Below are positions 23,607 to 33,025 of a stretch of DNA of 55,547 nt, piece after piece (positions within the stretch are counted from its first letter, which is position 1; each line of letters begins with the position of its first letter). The translations under genes and the position numbers were made by a program. Source of the stretch: Ardenticatenaceae bacterium (GTDB lineage Bacteria; Chloroflexota; Anaerolineae; Promineifilales; Promineifilaceae). The stretch covers positions 1-55,547 of the forward strand of contig JACKCD010000038.1 of NCBI GenBank assembly GCA_020634215.1, read 5' to 3'. The notes beneath the pieces were generated by a model, which was not told the origin of the DNA, did no database searches, and saw nothing but the letters and a program-made list of their open reading frames with translations.

Positions 23607-24854
23607 TTGAGTGAACAAAGCGAACCACCAACTGAATTTTTAGACAAAATGCGCGGGCTGCTGGGCGATGAGTTTACCGCTTTTGCTGCCAGCTTTGATG
23701 AGCCGCACCGAGTCGGGCTGCGGCTGAACACGCTCAAAACGAGCGTGCCGGATTTTAGCAGCAAACCCGTATTTGCGCTTTCTTCCGTTGGTCTCCACGA
23801 ACCGGCCGGCTTTTTGCTGGCCGACCCCGCCGCCCAGCCCGGTAAACACCCATTCCACGATGCCGGGGTCTATTATTTGCAGGAGCCAGCGGCGATGGTG
23901 GTGGGCAGCGTGGTTGACCCGCAGCCGGGGGAATGGGTGCTGGATTTAGCCGCCGCACCGGGGGGCAAATCCACCCATTTGGCGGCACGGCTGGGAGATA
24001 CGGGGCTACTGGTTGCCAACGACATTGACCACAGCCGCGCCCAGATTCTGGCACAGAACATGGAACGCTGGGGGAGCCGCCACGCTCTGCTGACCAACGC
24101 CACCCCCAGCCAGCTTGCCGACCAGTTTGGGGCGATTTTTGACCGGGTGCTTGTAGATGCTCCCTGCTCCGGCGAGGGGCTGTTCCGGCGCATGGGCAGC
24201 TTTGCCTGGAGCGAGGCCAACGTGACCGCCTGTGCCGTGCGCCAAAGCCACATTCTGGACGATGCGGCGCGGCTGCTGCGCCCCGGCGGGCGGCTGGTCT
24301 ATGCTACCTGCACCTTTTCGCCAGAAGAAAACGAAGGGGTCATTGCCCGATTTTTGGCCGACCACCCCAATTTTGCCCTGGAACCGATTCCACCCATTGC
24401 CGGAGCCGCACCGGGGCAGCCTGCTTGGGTCAACAGCGACCTGCCGCTTGACCGCGCCTTGCGGCTGTGGCCGCACCGCTTTCCTGGTGAAGGGCATTTT
24501 ATTGCTCGGCTGCAAAGACAAGGGGGCGGTGGCGTGGATTATGCCCTTTTCCAGCCCCGTGCCTCGCGGGAGGCGCGGGCGTTGTGGGCTGATTTTGCGG
24601 CGAATGAGCTGGGGGATTTTGTTTATGAGGAGGAGCGGCTGCATGAGGCAAACGGCCGTTTATACCTCATTCCCCCCGATGCCCCTGCCACTGGCTCGGT
24701 GCGGCTGGTGCGCTACGGATTGTTGCTGGGCGAACCGCGCCGCAGCCATTTCCGTCCCGCCCACACCCTTGCCCTCGCCCTAAAGCCACACGAACATGGG
24801 CAACGGCCGATTTTGCTCCTGACGATCCTCAACTTGCTCGCTACCCGCTGGTGA
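23607..24854 (+). CDS. RsmF/RsmB-family rRNA m5C methyltransferase
   Basis: The 415-aa protein methylates cytosine-5 in rRNA (RsmF/NSUN family). The start is TTG at 23607, chosen because the first residues (PPTEFLDKMRGLLGDEFTAF) are conserved in RsmF and precede the first ATG at 23649. Motif I is LDLAAAPGGKSTHLA. The catalytic cysteines are in VDAPCSGEGLFRR (motif IV) and YATCTFSPEENEGV (motif VI). The C-terminal part (YGLLLGEPRRSHFRPAHTLALAL) matches the RsmF C-terminal domain. No strong ribosome site precedes the TTG. One palindrome copy encodes Asn-Gly-Arg near the end. Confidence 0.9.
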   Translation: MSEQSEPPTEFLDKMRGLLGDEFTAFAASFDEPHRVGLRLNTLKTSVPDFSSKPVFALSSVGLHEPAGFLLADPAAQPGKHPFHDAGVYYLQEPAAMVVGSVVDPQPGEWVLDLAAAPGGKSTHLAARLGDTGLLVANDIDHSRAQILAQNMERWGSRHALLTNATPSQLADQFGAIFDRVLVDAPCSGEGLFRRMGSFAWSEANVTACAVRQSHILDDAARLLRPGGRLVYATCTFSPEENEGVIARFLADHPNFALEPIPPIAGAAPGQPAWVNSDLPLDRALRLWPHRFPGEGHFIARLQRQGGGGVDYALFQPRASREARALWADFAANELGDFVYEEERLHEANGRLYLIPPDAPATGSVRLVRYGLLLGEPRRSHFRPAHTLALALKPHEHGQRPILLLTILNLLATRW

Positions 24855-24978
24855 AGATATTGCATGTGGGCAGGCGCTGCTATTGCGCTGGTGATTGCGG
24901 CTGGGTTTGGCTGGGTTGGGGAAGGGGGAAATTGCCGTTTAAAAACCCTTATCCGCGTGGGCGGCGGCGGGGATAGGA

Positions 24979-25038
24979 ATTAGGGATTGGAGATTGGAGA
25001 TTATGAACCTTCACAATCTCTAATCTCCAATCCCCAAT
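24979..25038. repeat. Intergenic hairpin of GATTGGA units
   Basis: The arms 24979-25002 and 25015-25038 are reverse complements with two mismatches; the unit is GATTGGA/GATTAGA, as at 2893-2947 and 4122-4177. It lies between the convergent rsmF-like and nucleotidyltransferase genes. The rest of the gap, 24855-24978, is GC-rich DNA with nothing I recognise. Confidence 0.85.
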
Positions 25039-25049
25039 CTCTCTTTTGT

Positions 25050-26201
25050 CTATACATCCCCCCGCTGAAACATGCCCCACAGATGCCCCCAATGGCTAAC
25101 TCTGCCGCCATAGCGAGCTTCTAACCACGCTTTTTCCGGCCAAAGCGTGCGAAAAACCATTTTGGCAATGTCGCGGGGGCGGTCAACGAGCAGCAGCAGC
25201 AGGGGGAAGCGCAAAAGGGGATGGGACAGGGCAAAACCGTTGATGGCTTTTTCGGGTGCTAAAATCCGGCGAAACAGCCAGCGATGCAGCCATGAGGGGC
25301 ATAGGGCGTGGAGCGCAGGTTCAAGTTCGGGCAGGCCGATGAGATGGTGCAGGAGGGTGAGGACGGTATAAACGGCCGTTGCCACCCGCCACCGCCGCGC
25401 CCGTTCGGCCACCACCTGCCAATTCACCCCCCGCTTTTGCGCCGTCAGGGCAATGTCCAACAAGCTGCGGATAAGGTGGAGGTCAAATTGGTGATTAACG
25501 GCCGTATGCACCGCAAAATGAATCACCGCATCCTCCGCTGCCAACTGCCGCATGTTCGGTCTTGAAGGCAGTGGCTCCAGCCGCTGCCACACCCCATCTA
25601 TGTCAATAGCTGTCGTATGTTTTACCCACCAGCCAGGAAAAGGGGCGAGATGTAGCTCAATTAAATTCTGCACCCATCGTGGCTGGTAAAAACAAATCTC
25701 ACCATCTGATAAAAGCTGTAGTTCAGGGGGACGTTTCTCCTTGCCATCTTGCTCAAATCCCGCCTGTGTCATTAGCTCCATAGCTTGGGGCATATAGGTG
25801 GCGGGTACCCATAAATCCAAATCCGACATCGGACGATACATTATCCCGCCATAGACCGATTCGGCCAGGGCAATGCCTTTGAGCAGCACAATCGGGATAT
25901 TGCCCTGAAATTGAGCCGCAATTGCTTCAAGGTTGGCAAGGTGGAGTTCGTTCTGGGCAACGGCGGCATAGAGGTCGGTTTGCAGTGCGGCTGTTAGCTG
26001 AGGACATTTTGTGCGGCAAGCGCGATGAGCAAGTGGGCCTAATCCATGCTGGATGAGCCACGCGGCGAGGTCGGCTGGCTCTTGGCACTGGTCGGTTGGC
26101 AGGGGGTCGAGGTTGAGGAGGTAGCGTAAAAGGCGACGAACGACCGTTACTTCCCACCGCTGCCCAACCACATCATTGGAAGGCAAAACAAACGTTTGCA
26201 A
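25050..26201 (-). CDS. Nucleotidyltransferase family protein (NTP_transf_5 type)
   Basis: The 383-aa protein matches the uncharacterised NTP_transf_5 group: IPIVLLKGIALAESVYGGIMYRPMSDLDLWVP holds the G-x-D-x-D nucleotidyltransferase signature (MSDLDLWV), and a C-terminal helical region ends in basic residues. Such genes often sit beside polysaccharide and capsule loci; the substrate is not known. It is followed, with a 6-bp gap upstream, by the WecA-CapD fusion gene, so it may be the last gene of the glycan operon. Two palindrome-like copies lie in it (one exact). Confidence 0.8.
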   Translation of the reverse strand: MQTFVLPSNDVVGQRWEVTVVRRLLRYLLNLDPLPTDQCQEPADLAAWLIQHGLGPLAHRACRTKCPQLTAALQTDLYAAVAQNELHLANLEAIAAQFQGNIPIVLLKGIALAESVYGGIMYRPMSDLDLWVPATYMPQAMELMTQAGFEQDGKEKRPPELQLLSDGEICFYQPRWVQNLIELHLAPFPGWWVKHTTAIDIDGVWQRLEPLPSRPNMRQLAAEDAVIHFAVHTAVNHQFDLHLIRSLLDIALTAQKRGVNWQVVAERARRWRVATAVYTVLTLLHHLIGLPELEPALHALCPSWLHRWLFRRILAPEKAINGFALSHPLLRFPLLLLLVDRPRDIAKMVFRTLWPEKAWLEARYGGRVSHWGHLWGMFQRGDV

Positions 26202-26207
26202 AATTAC

Positions 26208-29195
26208 TTACGGGGTCAGCGTTTGCAGTTCACCGCGCTGAGGAGAAACCACGGTCGCCGTGGGTACGACCGTAGAGTCATCACCTTTATCGACTGTTGG
26301 CTGATATTCAGGAATAAGCCGCTGGAGTTGGCGCAAAATCAGGGCTGCGTCATTGTTGGCGGCAGCCATCGCCAGCATTTCAATCGAGGTTTCCAGATCA
26401 TGCGGCACAAATTTGCTGGCGTTTTCGGCAATAAAGATTTTTTCGTGCGCTGTGCGGTGGTAATTTTCCCCCGGCACAAACAGTTCTTCATACAGCTTTT
26501 CGCCGGGGCGCAGCCCTACGGTTTTGATTTCCACGTCTCGCCCAACCTCCAGCCCAGAGAGGCGGATGAGGTCACGCGCCAAATCAATGATTTTGACCGG
26601 CTGCCCCATATCTAGCACAAAGACTTCGCCACCCGTTCCCAGCACCGATGATTGCAGCACCAACTGCACCGCTTCGGGGATGGTCATGAAGTAGCGTTCA
26701 ATGTCGGGATGGGTGATGGTGATGGGGCCGCCCATTTCGATCTGCTTTTTGAAGGTGAGGACGACGCTGCCCCGGCTGCCGAGAACATTGCCAAAGCGGA
26801 CGGTGACAAACGGCCGTTTGCTTTCCCCCGCCGCCCGATGCACCAGCAGCTCCGCCGACCGCTTGCTGGCCCCCATCACGCTCGTTGGGTTCACCGCTTT
26901 ATCGGTCGAAATCATCACAAACCGCTCCACATTCACCGCCAATGCCGCCGCCACCACGTTTTGCGTCCCCAGCGTATTGTTGGTAATCGCCTCCGCCGGG
27001 TTTTGTTCCATCAGCGGCACATGCTTGTGCGCCGCCGCATGGAACACCAACTGCGGCCGGTGCTGCTTAAACAGCGCCATAATGCGGTCGCCAAAGCGCA
27101 CATCGGCAATCAGCGGCGTGAGCTTGGGGCCATGCAGCCCAATGCGGTTTAGCTCATGGTAAATTTCAAAAACAGAGTTCTCCCCATGCCCTAAAATTAG
27201 CAGTTCGCTGGGACCGCAGTAAAGCAGTTGGCGGCACAGTTCGCTGCCAATGGAGCCGCCGCCCCCTGTCACCAGCACCCGCTTACCCGCCACCAGCCGC
27301 CGCACCGCTTGAATATCAGTCTGCACCGGTTCGCGCCGCAGCAAATCCTCAATATCCACATCACGCAGTTGGTGAGGACGCAGTTGGTCGTGCATCATTT
27401 CGCTGATGCCAGGAATGGTTTTGGTTTCCACCCCTAGCATGTCGCATATGCCGGTAATTTCCCGGATGACGTCACCGCTGACGGTGGGCATGGCGATAAT
27501 CACTTGGTCTACGGCCTCAGACAGAACAATGCGGGGCAAATCGCGCCGCGTGCCTAAAATGGGTAGGTTGCGAATATATAGCCCTTGTTTTTGCGGGTCG
27601 TCGTCTACAAAGGCGACCAGTTTAAGCCCCAGCAGCGGGTATTTTTGCAATTCTCGCGCCGTCATTTCCCCAGCATCGCCGGCCCCAATGATGATGACAC
27701 GCTTTTGGTTTGGCACGCGCACTTGGGCGTTGCGCCCCCAAAAGCGGAGGCTGAAGCGGGTGCTGCCGACAATCATGAAGACGAGCAGAGTGTCAATGAT
27801 GAGCATGGCGCGAGCGAAGGAGATGTTTAGGGTTGCCATGAGTGGGAGGGTGATGATAATGAGAACGGCCGTTGAGACTGCCACTGCCAGAACAATTTGC
27901 ACCCCTTCATCAATGCTGGCATAGCGCCAGTAGCGCGAATAGACACCAAAACGCTGGAAGAGAAGGGGACGGAGCGTTAACCCGAGCAACGTGTAAATAA
28001 GTAACCCCAGCCAGAATTCCCGCGAAATCCAAAGTGTATCTAGCCGCAACATGAGGGCGATGGTCGGGGTGAGTGCCAAGGCGACGATGTCGAGCAGAAA
28101 AAAGTGACGATTGCGTAAGCGAGATAATTTCATGGTGCTTAGTTTGACAAAACGGCCGTTATTCTCCGACTTTACCTCCTTGGAAGAAACATACCCAACC
28201 AGCAAGACACAAATCATAAACAGCGTAATGACGATTATCTTGGTGTCGCCCAGCCGGTTTAACACCCACACCACAGCGAGAAATACCCCGAAAATGGTGC
28301 AGCCAGCATAAAGCACTGTGACAAAACTGTGGCGAAAGCCGGCGATTACCAACCGTTGGTATAGATGCGAGCGATGAGCTTCCCATACTTTTTCGCCGTT
28401 GCTGAGACGGCGCAAGAAAGTAAAGATGGAATCAAACAGAAATGGCCAAATCACCAACATGCCGGTTGCCAGAAACAAGTTGGCTGATGGTTCCTTAGCT
28501 GCCAAACGCAGTGTAAGCAGAGGCAAGGTAGCAAAAGTCAGCCCTAAAAAGGCACTGCCCACATCCCCCATAAAAATTTTGGCCGGGAACCAGTTGTGTA
28601 GTAAAAAGCCCAGGCTGCTGGCCGCCACCAGCAGTCCGAGGTCAACGACGAGGGGAGAGCCGTAATAATAACCAATCAATGCCCAGGCACTACCGGCAAT
28701 GAGTGCTACCGTACCAGCCAGCCCATCAATACCGTCCATAAAATTGTAGGCGTTGATTAGCCCAACTATCCAGATTAGGGTAAAGGGGATGCCCAAAAGG
28801 CCAATAGAAATCTTGCCGAGAATGGGCAGGTTGAAGGTTTGCCAATATCCCACGCCGATGATAACAATCAAGGCCGCCACAATATGAACACCAAACCGGA
28901 GCCGGTTAGAAAGCGGGCGAAAATCATCAACCCAGCTAACGCTTGCTACCAGAAGGGCGGCCACAGAATAGCTGAGAATCAGGCTTTGTTGGACGTGGTG
29001 GGTGGTGAGAAGCGTGACCCATAGACCAAGCATGGTCACCATGACAATGACGACACCGCCGCCGCGTGGGGTTGGCTGCGTATGCGAGCTGCGTTCATTG
29101 GGAATGTCGAGCAGGAATTGGCGCTTTTTGATCAGCCAAAGCAGCCCCTGAATGCCAAAAAAACTCACAACTGCGGCGGTAAGACTAAGAATCAT
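26208..29195 (-). CDS. WecA/TagO-like sugar-phosphate transferase fused to CapD/FlaA1-like dehydratase
   Basis: The 995-aa protein joins two enzymes usually made separately. Residues 1 to about 345 are a polyprenyl-phosphate HexNAc-1-phosphate transferase: PTPRGGGVVIV, SWVDDFRPL, NAYNFMDGIDGLAG and FMGDVGSAFLG with a cytoplasmic EAHRSHLYQRL loop. From about residue 365 follow four helices, a CoA-binding-like domain (VIIIGAGDAGEMTARELQ) and a NAD-dependent SDR domain (VLVTGGGGSIGSELCRQLL, STDKAVNPTSVMGASKR) like WbpM/CapD, which makes 4-keto-6-deoxy sugars. The linker KSENNGRFVKLST encodes a palindrome copy and is followed by Met, a possible internal start. It probably makes and transfers the first sugar of the repeat unit. 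Confidence 0.92.
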   Translation of the reverse strand: MILSLTAAVVSFFGIQGLLWLIKKRQFLLDIPNERSSHTQPTPRGGGVVIVMVTMLGLWVTLLTTHHVQQSLILSYSVAALLVASVSWVDDFRPLSNRLRFGVHIVAALIVIIGVGYWQTFNLPILGKISIGLLGIPFTLIWIVGLINAYNFMDGIDGLAGTVALIAGSAWALIGYYYGSPLVVDLGLLVAASSLGFLLHNWFPAKIFMGDVGSAFLGLTFATLPLLTLRLAAKEPSANLFLATGMLVIWPFLFDSIFTFLRRLSNGEKVWEAHRSHLYQRLVIAGFRHSFVTVLYAGCTIFGVFLAVVWVLNRLGDTKIIVITLFMICVLLVGYVSSKEVKSENNGRFVKLSTMKLSRLRNRHFFLLDIVALALTPTIALMLRLDTLWISREFWLGLLIYTLLGLTLRPLLFQRFGVYSRYWRYASIDEGVQIVLAVAVSTAVLIIITLPLMATLNISFARAMLIIDTLLVFMIVGSTRFSLRFWGRNAQVRVPNQKRVIIIGAGDAGEMTARELQKYPLLGLKLVAFVDDDPQKQGLYIRNLPILGTRRDLPRIVLSEAVDQVIIAMPTVSGDVIREITGICDMLGVETKTIPGISEMMHDQLRPHQLRDVDIEDLLRREPVQTDIQAVRRLVAGKRVLVTGGGGSIGSELCRQLLYCGPSELLILGHGENSVFEIYHELNRIGLHGPKLTPLIADVRFGDRIMALFKQHRPQLVFHAAAHKHVPLMEQNPAEAITNNTLGTQNVVAAALAVNVERFVMISTDKAVNPTSVMGASKRSAELLVHRAAGESKRPFVTVRFGNVLGSRGSVVLTFKKQIEMGGPITITHPDIERYFMTIPEAVQLVLQSSVLGTGGEVFVLDMGQPVKIIDLARDLIRLSGLEVGRDVEIKTVGLRPGEKLYEELFVPGENYHRTAHEKIFIAENASKFVPHDLETSIEMLAMAAANNDAALILRQLQRLIPEYQPTVDKGDDSTVVPTATVVSPQRGELQTLTP

Positions 29196-29229
29196 GATAG
29201 TAGTATCCTGCTAGATCACTGCAAAGGAT

Positions 29230-30240
29230 TTAGAGATAGTTTAAAGCTTTTGCTGTTAATTGCCACCCGTTTAGCAAATTGTATTGCGGGATAAACCCAA
29301 GCTCACGCTGAATCTTTTGGCTGCACACGGCCATATCTTCGGTAAGTTTGTCTAACATGAAGGGAGCAATGGGAGAATGCAGCCCCAACAAGGTGGCCGT
29401 TTTCTCTAGCAGCAGTAACCCGGTGCGTAAAGGCCAGAGTGGGAGCGTGAAGCGATATTTCTTTCGGTTGAGTGCCTGGTAAATCGCTTCGAGTATTTTT
29501 TGAAAGGTGTGGATCTGCCCATCGGCTACGTTGTAGATTTGCCCAGGAGCTTGGGCGTGTTCAGCCGCAAGCAAGGCCGCGTGTGCTAGGTCTTGGTCGA
29601 AGATGAGTGTGCGGCGATTTTGGCCTTGCCCCACCGGAATAAAAAGCCCCTTGCTTACCCAGCGTAAAATCTGGACGTAGTTGCCTTTCATATTGGCTCC
29701 GTATACGGAAGCCAGCCGTAGGATAACCGTTTTTGGCTCGCCTGTGGGTGAACAAAGAGATAAAGCTATGTTTTCGGCCGTTAATTTTGTTTGGGCGTAG
29801 ATGGTTTCTGGGTGAGGGGTGGAGCTTTCGTCAAATATCTGTGGTGTTGTTGTGGTGCCGTAAACGTTGATGGTGCTGAAAAAGATGAGCCGCTCTACGC
29901 CTGCGGTTGCTGCCGCGTCCACCACATTTTTTGTGCCACCTACGTTAACACGTTTGTATTCAGCTTCAATTGCACTGGCTTCCGCAGGGTTTAGGTGGAG
30001 CTTGGCGGCAAGGTGGAAAACGAGGTGGCAGCCAGCGACGGCGCGTTGGACGGCGGCGGGGTCGGTTATGTCACCGATGATGGTTTCGACGTTGGGGGAG
30101 AAACGGCCGTTTTCCCCCCGCACCAACACCCGCACCATATAGCCACGCTCCAGCAGCAGGGCAACCAAGGCCGGCCCTACTGCCCCCGTTGCCCCCGTTA
30201 CCAAAGCCCGTTTAGGAGACAATCGGCTTACGCTGTTCAT
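29230..30240 (-). CDS. NAD-dependent epimerase/dehydratase (extended SDR)
   Basis: The 336-aa protein has the SDR cofactor motif TGATGAVG near residue 17, the HLAAKLH strand, FFSTINVYG and the catalytic YAQTK. The C-terminal half (VADGQIHTFQKILEAIYQALN) is the substrate-binding part. It acts on a nucleotide sugar, perhaps a 4-epimerase or 4-keto reductase; the exact product cannot be read. It overlaps the preceding glycosyltransferase gene by 29 bp and lies upstream of the WecA-CapD gene. One palindrome copy encodes Asn-Gly-Arg in the VLVRGENGRFSPN loop. Confidence 0.85.
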   Translation of the reverse strand: MNSVSRLSPKRALVTGATGAVGPALVALLLERGYMVRVLVRGENGRFSPNVETIIGDITDPAAVQRAVAGCHLVFHLAAKLHLNPAEASAIEAEYKRVNVGGTKNVVDAAATAGVERLIFFSTINVYGTTTTPQIFDESSTPHPETIYAQTKLTAENIALSLCSPTGEPKTVILRLASVYGANMKGNYVQILRWVSKGLFIPVGQGQNRRTLIFDQDLAHAALLAAEHAQAPGQIYNVADGQIHTFQKILEAIYQALNRKKYRFTLPLWPLRTGLLLLEKTATLLGLHSPIAPFMLDKLTEDMAVCSQKIQRELGFIPQYNLLNGWQLTAKALNYL

Positions 30241-31498
30241 ACGGCTTCAACTTTGATGCCACAACATCCCGGATCAACTGATCATATTGTCTAACCACCG
30301 CCTGCCGCGAATGATGTGCCAGCACATAGTGATACCCTCGCTCCGCTTTTTCCTGCCGCTGCGCCTGATTCGCATACGCCGTGCGGACAGCCTGTGCCAA
30401 TGCCACCACGTCCTCAGCCGGAATGGCCCAGCCACAGTCCGCCCCGTTAACCAAATCAGCCAATTCAGAATCAGGATCGGTGGCGGCAATAATCGGCCGT
30501 TGGGCCGCCATAATCGTATAGATTTTGGAAGGGAAGGTTTCTTTCCCCGTTCCCCGCTTCAAAGGAACCAGACACACATCCCCAGTGGCATAAATTTGCG
30601 GTACCACCGAGCGCGGCTGGTAGGGCAGCAGCACTACATTCGGATACGCCCCGTTTGCCAACTGCTCTGCCAACCACGCCCTTCGCGTCCCATCCCCTAC
30701 TACCAAAAAGCGCACATCGGGCAAATCCATTAGCTGCTGCGCCGCCGCCAGAATGGTCTCAAAGTTTTGCGTCAGGCCAATATTGCCCGCATACAACACC
30801 ACAAACTTGTCATCCAGGCCGTGCTGCTGCGAAAACGGGTTTTGTCGGGAGCCAGGTGTCACAAACTCTGTATCAACAAAATTGGGAATCACCACCAATT
30901 TTTTAGGATCAACCCCCTTGTCTAGCAGCCGCTCCCGAAAACGCTCTGAAATGACGGTAATGGTATGGGACTGACGATAAATAAACCGCTCCAGCAGTTC
31001 AAAGAAGCGAATCAGGGTCGGGTTTTGGAGGACACCCAAGTGAACGGCGACATCGGGGTATATCTCCTGCACATTGTAGATAAACGGAATACGACGAATC
31101 AGGCGAATGATCCAGGCACTGAGGCCAATGGTCAGCGGCGGCGAAGGCACCAGGATAATCTCGCACTCTCGCGCCAGCCGCAGCGCGGCTATGGTGCTGA
31201 TGGCATGAAAGCGCAGGTAATCCAGCAGCCGCGCCCGAACCCGGCTTCCTTTAACAGGAATGGCAGCATGGTAAACCGGAATGCCATGATAGTCGCTTTG
31301 ATACAACAGCTTTCCCCACTTTTCACGTAGTGGCTGCCGCGCCACTGCTTTTGGCTCAACATTGTAATGAGGAGTAGTGGTCATCACCACCAGTGCATGC
31401 CCTGCGTGCTGCAGCTCTTGGGCGAGCTCGCTCATCAACACCGAGGTGGACACGCCATCAGGAGAAAACACCAGCGAGAGCAGCAGTACTTTTGCCAT
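30212..31498 (-). CDS. Glycosyltransferase family 4, WcaI/WbuB-like
   Basis: The 428-aa protein has the GT-B fold pattern: N-terminal LSLVFSPDGVSTSVLMSELAQELQHAGH with the TTTPHYN segment typical of WcaI/WbuB transferases, and the C-terminal donor site VVLYAGNIGLTQNFETILAAAQ with LLPYQPRSVVPQIYATGDVCLVPLKRGTGKETFPSKIYTIMAAQRP, which carries the E-x-F-P-S-K donor-binding motif. It adds a hexose or HexNAc to a lipid-linked glycan. It ends 29 bp inside the next gene, indicating coupling. It marks the left edge of the AT-rich block, which begins with the next gene upstream. Confidence 0.87.
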   Translation of the reverse strand: MAKVLLLSLVFSPDGVSTSVLMSELAQELQHAGHALVVMTTTPHYNVEPKAVARQPLREKWGKLLYQSDYHGIPVYHAAIPVKGSRVRARLLDYLRFHAISTIAALRLARECEIILVPSPPLTIGLSAWIIRLIRRIPFIYNVQEIYPDVAVHLGVLQNPTLIRFFELLERFIYRQSHTITVISERFRERLLDKGVDPKKLVVIPNFVDTEFVTPGSRQNPFSQQHGLDDKFVVLYAGNIGLTQNFETILAAAQQLMDLPDVRFLVVGDGTRRAWLAEQLANGAYPNVVLLPYQPRSVVPQIYATGDVCLVPLKRGTGKETFPSKIYTIMAAQRPIIAATDPDSELADLVNGADCGWAIPAEDVVALAQAVRTAYANQAQRQEKAERGYHYVLAHHSRQAVVRQYDQLIRDVVASKLKPYEQRKPIVS

Positions 31499-32104
31499 CT
31501 ACAATTTCCTTACAATTTTTGCAGGATTACCTGCCACAATAACACCAGGTGGGATATTATGCACAACAACACTACCTGCCCCTACAATACTACCCTTCCC
31601 AATAGTAACACCTTTTAAAACCAAGCAGTTCATGCCAATAAACACATCATCTTCTATCATGATTGGCTGGTGCTTACCATTTAACATGTCTTTTACCCGT
31701 TCGTGGGGATACAAAGGGTGGAAATCAGTATCAACAATTGTGCTATTTGCCCCTACTAAGACACGATCACCAATAACAATAGATTCATCAGCTACGAGCG
31801 TAACACCTGTAAACCCGCAGTTTTTGCCAATTTGGATACGCGCCGTAGCTTTTCGGGTAGATACAACAACCGGATGATTAGGTGCTAATGGATTGGTAGC
31901 ATACGCAGACCGCATTTCAATACCATCACCCATTGTAATCTGGCTAAAGCGATGGCGCTGGATAATAGGGCGGCCAAATATACGCCATTGCTTCCCCCAG
32001 TGTACACCATGCCAAGCAAAATACAGACGCATTACTGGCATTTGCAGAATTCGCCACACATGGTTTGACAAGCGCCAAGGAGTGTCAAGAAACTTAGTAA
32101 TCAT
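31499..32104 (-). CDS. Hexapeptide-repeat sugar O-acyltransferase
   Basis: The 201-aa protein is a left-handed beta-helix acyltransferase. Repeats of the [LIV]-G-x-x form run through the C-terminal half: IGKNCGFTGVTLVADESIVIGDRVLVGANSTIVDTDFHPL, then MIEDDVFIGMNCLVLKGVTIGKGSIVGAGSVVVHNIPPGVIVAGNPAKIVRKL. The DFHPL histidine is the likely catalytic base and the VAGNPAK loop binds acetyl-CoA in this family. It probably acetylates a sugar of the surface glycan. It ends directly at the start of the WcaI-like gene, and the next gene upstream is a family 2 glycosyltransferase. Confidence 0.87.
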   Translation of the reverse strand: MITKFLDTPWRLSNHVWRILQMPVMRLYFAWHGVHWGKQWRIFGRPIIQRHRFSQITMGDGIEMRSAYATNPLAPNHPVVVSTRKATARIQIGKNCGFTGVTLVADESIVIGDRVLVGANSTIVDTDFHPLYPHERVKDMLNGKHQPIMIEDDVFIGMNCLVLKGVTIGKGSIVGAGSVVVHNIPPGVIVAGNPAKIVRKL

Positions 32105-32137
32105 TTTTGATTTGTAGCTAATAAATATCGCGTTTGG

Positions 32138-33025
32138 CTATCTAGAAGGGATGTCCTCGCTTTCCCATATTTTGACATCAACATAAAAACGATACCAAAA
32201 ACCTTGTAAAAAGTGAAAGACTAACCCTGGAGTACCGTCTAGAAAGCCTAAACGTATAAAATATCTGTACAGGAAATAGATGAGTGCTCTAAAAAAAAGT
32301 GGCATTTGAGCATATACATTTGTCTTGAGCCAGCGTTTACGAGCAGGTTGACCATCAAGCCGAGTCATTTCTTTACGTAGCTTTTCTCGTTGATACAACA
32401 TACGCGCTTCACGAATAGCAAACTGATCATGTTTATACAGCCAGAAAGAAAGCCCTTTGTGATTATCATCCACGAAGTCATGTTTCAATTTCTGGGTGCA
32501 CCCACTTAGGATTACAATATGTTCATCCATTTCAATTTCTTCACTACGCGCTTCTCCTCTCCGAAACAGCCTTAATAGCCATGTAGGGTAATAGCCACCA
32601 TAGCGTATCCAATGGCCTTTAAAGTAGACTCGGCGTTTTATATATAGCCCAGTAACTTTGGGCGATAATTCCGGCAAAACCTCAATAATCTCATCTCGTA
32701 ATTCAGGTAGAATAAATTCATCGGCATCTAGGCGCATAACCCAATCTGCTTTTAATGGTAAGTTATCAAGTGCCCAATTAAATTGCTGTGCTTGGCTAAC
32801 AAATTCATGTGTATAGACATGTTCCGTATATTTTTGGGCGATGGCTACTGTTTGGTCTTCACTACCTGAATCAACAACAAAAATCTCTTGAACCCAATTG
32901 TTGAGACTTTCTAAACAAGACGGCAAATTGAGTTCCTCATTATATGTTAAAACGACGACTGAAATTGGTGCTTGTTTGCTTCTTTTTGCAAGATGATGTT
33001 CTGTCACAGGCTTCAAATGATACAT
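32138..33025 (-). CDS. Glycosyltransferase family 2, WaaE/KdtX-like
   Basis: The protein of about 295 aa has the GT-A motifs ISVVVLTYNEELNLPSCLESL, FVVDSGSEDQTVAIA and WVMRLDADEFI (the DxD-like metal site), and resembles LPS-core beta-1,4-glucosyltransferases of the WaaE/KdtX type. I start at 33025 behind GGAGG, which overlaps the end of the preceding family 4 gene by 13 bp; an earlier ATG at 33055 is possible. The C-terminal region (FRALIYFLYRYFIRLGFLDGTPGLVFHFLQGFWYR) is membrane-associated as in that family. Confidence 0.86.
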   Translation of the reverse strand: MYHLKPVTEHHLAKRSKQAPISVVVLTYNEELNLPSCLESLNNWVQEIFVVDSGSEDQTVAIAQKYTEHVYTHEFVSQAQQFNWALDNLPLKADWVMRLDADEFILPELRDEIIEVLPELSPKVTGLYIKRRVYFKGHWIRYGGYYPTWLLRLFRRGEARSEEIEMDEHIVILSGCTQKLKHDFVDDNHKGLSFWLYKHDQFAIREARMLYQREKLRKEMTRLDGQPARKRWLKTNVYAQMPLFFRALIYFLYRYFIRLGFLDGTPGLVFHFLQGFWYRFYVDVKIWESEDIPSR

